Positions 60,429 to 64,000 of a stretch of 64,000 nucleotides of DNA are shown piece by piece. Source of the DNA: Mansonella perstans (Eukaryota > Nematoda > Chromadorea > Rhabditida > Onchocercidae). Position 1 is the stretch's first letter, and every line of letters begins with the position of its first letter. The position numbers and the translations under genes are program-made. Below the pieces are notes generated by a model that saw only the letters and a list, made by a program, of their open reading frames with translations, had not been told where the DNA came from and searched no databases. The DNA lies in assembly GCA_037074765.1 (NCBI GenBank), contig JBAMDO010000574.1, positions 1-64,000 of the forward strand, written 5' to 3'.

Positions 60429-63400
60429 TCAACTCTGGAAAAACGATAAACTAAATACGTACGAAAATGTTTTCTTCTCTACACGTCCTTCTGGTCGTGC
60501 TCGATTTAAAATTTTCAGGAAGTCATTTGTCCTAGCCCGCATTCTTGAATGCATATATGCCTAAAACCAAAACATGCCATTACTTCAACTTCATAAGTTC
60601 CATTTCCTTTTGGAAACTTTTCTGCTAACAGTCTATGTTTTTTGTTCAGATAAAGCACACTTCCGATAATCTACATGTACTGAAACAAGAATACATTTAA
60701 AGCTACGCACATCAAAACCGCTCAAAAGAGTGCCTTTAAGAAGTAATTTCAAATGTTCATCTCTGTGGCCTTGAACACTTGCTGTTGTGCCCAAATTCAT
60801 AGAAGCTGAACTTTTCTTAAAAATTTTCTAGCAAAATATTACAGAGATAATCTATTCTGCTTAACAATTCTTCAAATCTAATTCGTTTGTTTATTTACTA
60901 ACCTTTGAACATTTTATGTGATAGTGAAGATAATCACGAAATGTATGTATCAAATTGATTGTATTATCGCGTGCTTCTATGTTTGTATGCCGTGGAAACA
61001 ACACTAAAATTTACATACGGTAATTGAAACAGAAATGTAAAAATCAACAGGTGTTTATTTTTACTACTCTTCTAATAATAAAGTGAAAATCATTTAATTT
61101 TCACTCTACATATCTTCATATGTATGAATATTCTGAAATGAATTAAATCTTACCGAAAGTAATATAACCAACATTATCACCAACTCGCGCATCGCGACAG
61201 TCGCGTAATTCAAGCGGCGGCTCACCTACTGTATAAAGTACTGCAGGCGATGTCTGTGATGCTTTCCGTCCTTCTCGGAATTCCTTCAAAGAAAAATTTT
61301 TCCAATTTATTCCAGAGATTTGCTTAAAATATTATTAAATGCTTGAATCATGCGGCCTTAATTACTTCGCTGTGATATGAAAAGCCTACTGTGATATGAA
61401 AGGATTCAAATTCGCGACACTTCTTGATGTTCGCTATCCACGAGTTTTTTTCAGAAAGTTCCTCTCGATTATTTGCAGACACTTCAGTGTTTACAGTGAT
61501 CATTTCATTAACAAAATTAGTTCTTTTGAAACATTCGTTATCATCAAATGTTTTATAAACTGTTATCTTGAAATGTTCACCTAAGTACAACGAAAATAGC
61601 CAGAATATACACAATTCACACATGACAACAAACCTGTAAAAATAATTTTCCAATCACCACGTCATCTGGATCACGGAAAATAGTACTAAATATAATAGTA
61701 ACTCGATCAGCTTTTGTTTCTACGTACCTGAAATTATTAATTTTTCAATTCTAATCCGGCTTTCGTTGGAAAAAAAGGTTGTAGTCGAATGAAAATATCA
61801 CAGATTAAATTCATGATCTACAATAAAAATTACACGATAATTTTAACAAAATTTTCACTTCCAGCTATAGCTCAACATTAAATCATGGATAAAATATGAC
61901 AACTGAGATTTGAATTTTGAAAGCATCTAAAATATTACAGAGTCTCGTCATCTCGATAATGAATCACAGCTCGTTTTGCTCCTGTTTCGCCTTGTGATTG
62001 AAAATTGAAATATTTTTCGAAAACAGATGCAAAACAATTTCGTTTTAAATGTGAAGCCTGGTTAACAATCGTCAAGTAATCATCCGGCAGTTCGCTCAGA
62101 TTGTAAATTAGCGAAACATTATAACCTGATTCTGGTACTGAACACAAATATTTACCGTATTCGCGATGTAATAACTAAAATACGAGAAATATAACAGTTA
62201 ACCAAAACCTCGATATCACAGAAAACAATATATTGAAAATGTATCACTTATAAAATTTTAAATCACGACCTTCTCCATTTAAGAATCCCAAGTCCTTGTA
62301 AATATACATCCTATTCCAAAATCGCATCAAACTGTGCTTGAAAATATTAAAAATAGAAAAAAAAAACTTTACTTTGTCAGCTCCATGCTCTTGCAATTCT
62401 TTATAAAATTTCAATGATATGCTAAGCTGAAAAAAGTTTGCTTTAATTTTTAACTTGGGAAAATCAAAATTTTTGTAATAGATGTGTAGATAACTAGAAA
62501 AAACGAATATTATTTGGTTACACACTTAATATCAACCATGACAATCATCGTTCGAATGCAGATTTAATTTAAGATTTTACAGCTCATCTTAATTTTAAAA
62601 CGGTGCTCAAATCTCGACGGAAACTAAAACAAACCATAATTATGGCACGATCACCATCAGGATTTGATATGTGGTAAACGACGCCATCGAAATCAGCGAA
62701 CCTCACATCTACTTTTTCCAGTTTATTCCTAAAAATAATGCATCATAAACAAAGACTTTTCTTTTATTCTCTTGTTTGATAAAAATGATAAAGAAACAAA
62801 CATTCTCGCCTAAAGATGCCAAGACATTTTAGACAATTTACTACTTAAATTAACAATCTAAACCTGAAAGCAAATGCATAACAAAATGCCATACTACCAT
62901 CTGAAAAGCTGCATTGCTTAGAATGTTTTTATAAGTTAAAAGACATCATAGACCAAAAGGCACTTTAATTAAGATGGAACAAAAAATACGTGTAGATAAA
63001 AATAACAAAAAGTTTTCTTTAGAGGTGAAACAAAATAAAGAAAATCAAAAACTTCAAATCCCAGAAAAGATAGCTTTTTCGAAAGTTCTCACCACTTATG
63101 CAATATATAGTGGATTACAAACGTATATTTTAATAGTACAAAAGTGTGAAACAGCAATAAAACGAAAGCGATAATCGAGAAATAAGAGGATATGATAATA
63201 AGCAAAGAGATACGATAAAACATTTTAACAAAATATACAAATAAAGTAATGTAAATAAAAAAATATAAACTAAAGAGCGAATGAAAAGCAACCAAAAACA
63301 TAGTAAAAAATAAATGAAAAAGAAGATGAATACACACAAATGGTATAAGATGATACGATAGCAGCAAGGAACAAATACATAAATAAAGTAAGTATGAGAT

Positions 63401-63601
63401 TAATAATGAAGTAAAGTAATAAAAAAAGAAATACTTTCAACAAGCAAAAAGGTAAATAAACGAAGAAATAAAAAAAAAAAAACTAAGCAAACAACTAAAA
63501 TATCAAAACAATAATACAAGTTCTTACCCTTGTTTGGCACTAGAAAATTTAAGATCCAACACTTCAACAATAATTCGATTGTTCTGTTCAAGAATTATCA
63601 T
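60429..63601 (-). CDS. ARPC2: Arp2/3 complex subunit ARPC2 (p34-Arc, ARX-4)
   Basis: Eight exons (63601-63528, 62728-62635, 62426-62373, 62174-61939, 61727-61634, 61283-61154, 61003-60903, 60560-60429) join to 304 residues; human ARPC2 has 300. Strong matches include [118 protein letters not shown] and [21 protein letters not shown]2 and ARPC4 form the core of the actin-nucleating Arp2/3 complex and contact the mother filament. The start is the ATG two bases after a trans-splice acceptor. The last residues are uncertain: reading through gives a KKTFSYVF... end, while a possible donor after TTTTC could change the final few residues. Confidence 0.95.
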
Positions 63602-63604
63602 TGC

Positions 63605-63606
63605 CT
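63605..63606 (-). other. Trans-splice acceptor, ARPC2
   Basis: The minus-strand sequence aatttcttttag ends here and the ATG follows after GC. Confidence 0.6.
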
Positions 63607-64000
63607 AAAAGAAATTTTAGTAAGTTTTACGATTCAAGAGATTTAAAAAAAAAAAAAACACTATTTAATTAGTCTCAGATGACTAATCTTTTAGAATGAG
63701 AAAAACTATTTAATTAGTCTTTAGCTAATTAGCTATTTTATGAGTTTTAAAAGACGAACTTGAAAAGAACATAAAACGAACCGAAAAAGTGAATCATAAA
63801 TAACAGGCGAATAAAATGCAAAATGAAATCTTGCAAAGACTAATTAAAATGAAACGTACCGTAAAACCATCAATGATTTAAAAATTTTTTGCCAACAATT
63901 GCACAGCCCGTTAAATTCGGATACTTTTTCTCCATTGATTTAATTATACAAAAAAGAAAAAAAAGTGAATATATCATTTTACATTTGGTAAATAATTTCA
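63607..64000. other. Upstream region of ARPC2
   Basis: AT-rich sequence at the right edge, presumably the ARPC2 promoter or outron. Nothing else is recognised. Confidence 0.5.

Overview
This is nuclear eukaryotic DNA from a nematode, most likely a filarial or other clade III species. It is about two-thirds A+T with many poly-A/T tracts. The genes are split into small exons by GT...TTTCAG introns. Many first exons begin a few bases after a free-standing 3' splice site, as expected for SL1 trans-splicing. The proteins are typical animal housekeeping proteins in nematode form. Species cannot be named from sequence alone.

I rebuilt thirteen genes by joining exons; twelve close in frame and one (the IQ-motif gene) does not. 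On the left (+ strand) are a BolA2-type protein (2929-4016) and an ACBD6-type acyl-CoA-binding/ankyrin protein (4799-7086). Next, on the - strand, are an oligosaccharyltransferase OST3/TUSC3-MAGT1 subunit (8362-10240) and the spliceosomal zinc-finger protein ZMAT2/Snu23 (10858-11900). RSU1 (13630-16294, +) and an alpha-tubulin (coding exons 19286-24435, +) follow.

The centre (- strand) holds COQ7/CLK-1 (25917-29280), a ZnT6/TOC-1 cation-diffusion protein (30081-32609) and the kinesin-II subunit KAP3 (33611-38360). Head-to-head with KAP3 is an unrecognised IQ-motif coiled-coil gene (39034-40725, +). The right half (- strand) carries eIF4B (42334-46891), the Hsp90 co-chaperone p23 (51496-52879), LC8 dynein light chain (56712-57511) and ARPC2 (60429-63601).

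The gaps are AT-rich and hold microsatellites, a 33-bp satellite, several minisatellites and one degenerate tRNA-like element in an eIF4B intron.

There is no operon-like metabolic system, CRISPR array, phage or intact transposon. The strongest observations are two gene pairs in the same order and orientation as I remember them in C. elegans (TOC-1/CLK-1 and ZMAT2/OST3), and a wider overlap with C. elegans chromosome III genes. Others are two GC-AG introns, a 28-bp tandem repeat that multiplies the splice acceptor of COQ7 exon 2, and an RFX/DAF-19-like X-box between KAP3 and the IQ gene. I did not find a convincing undescribed system.
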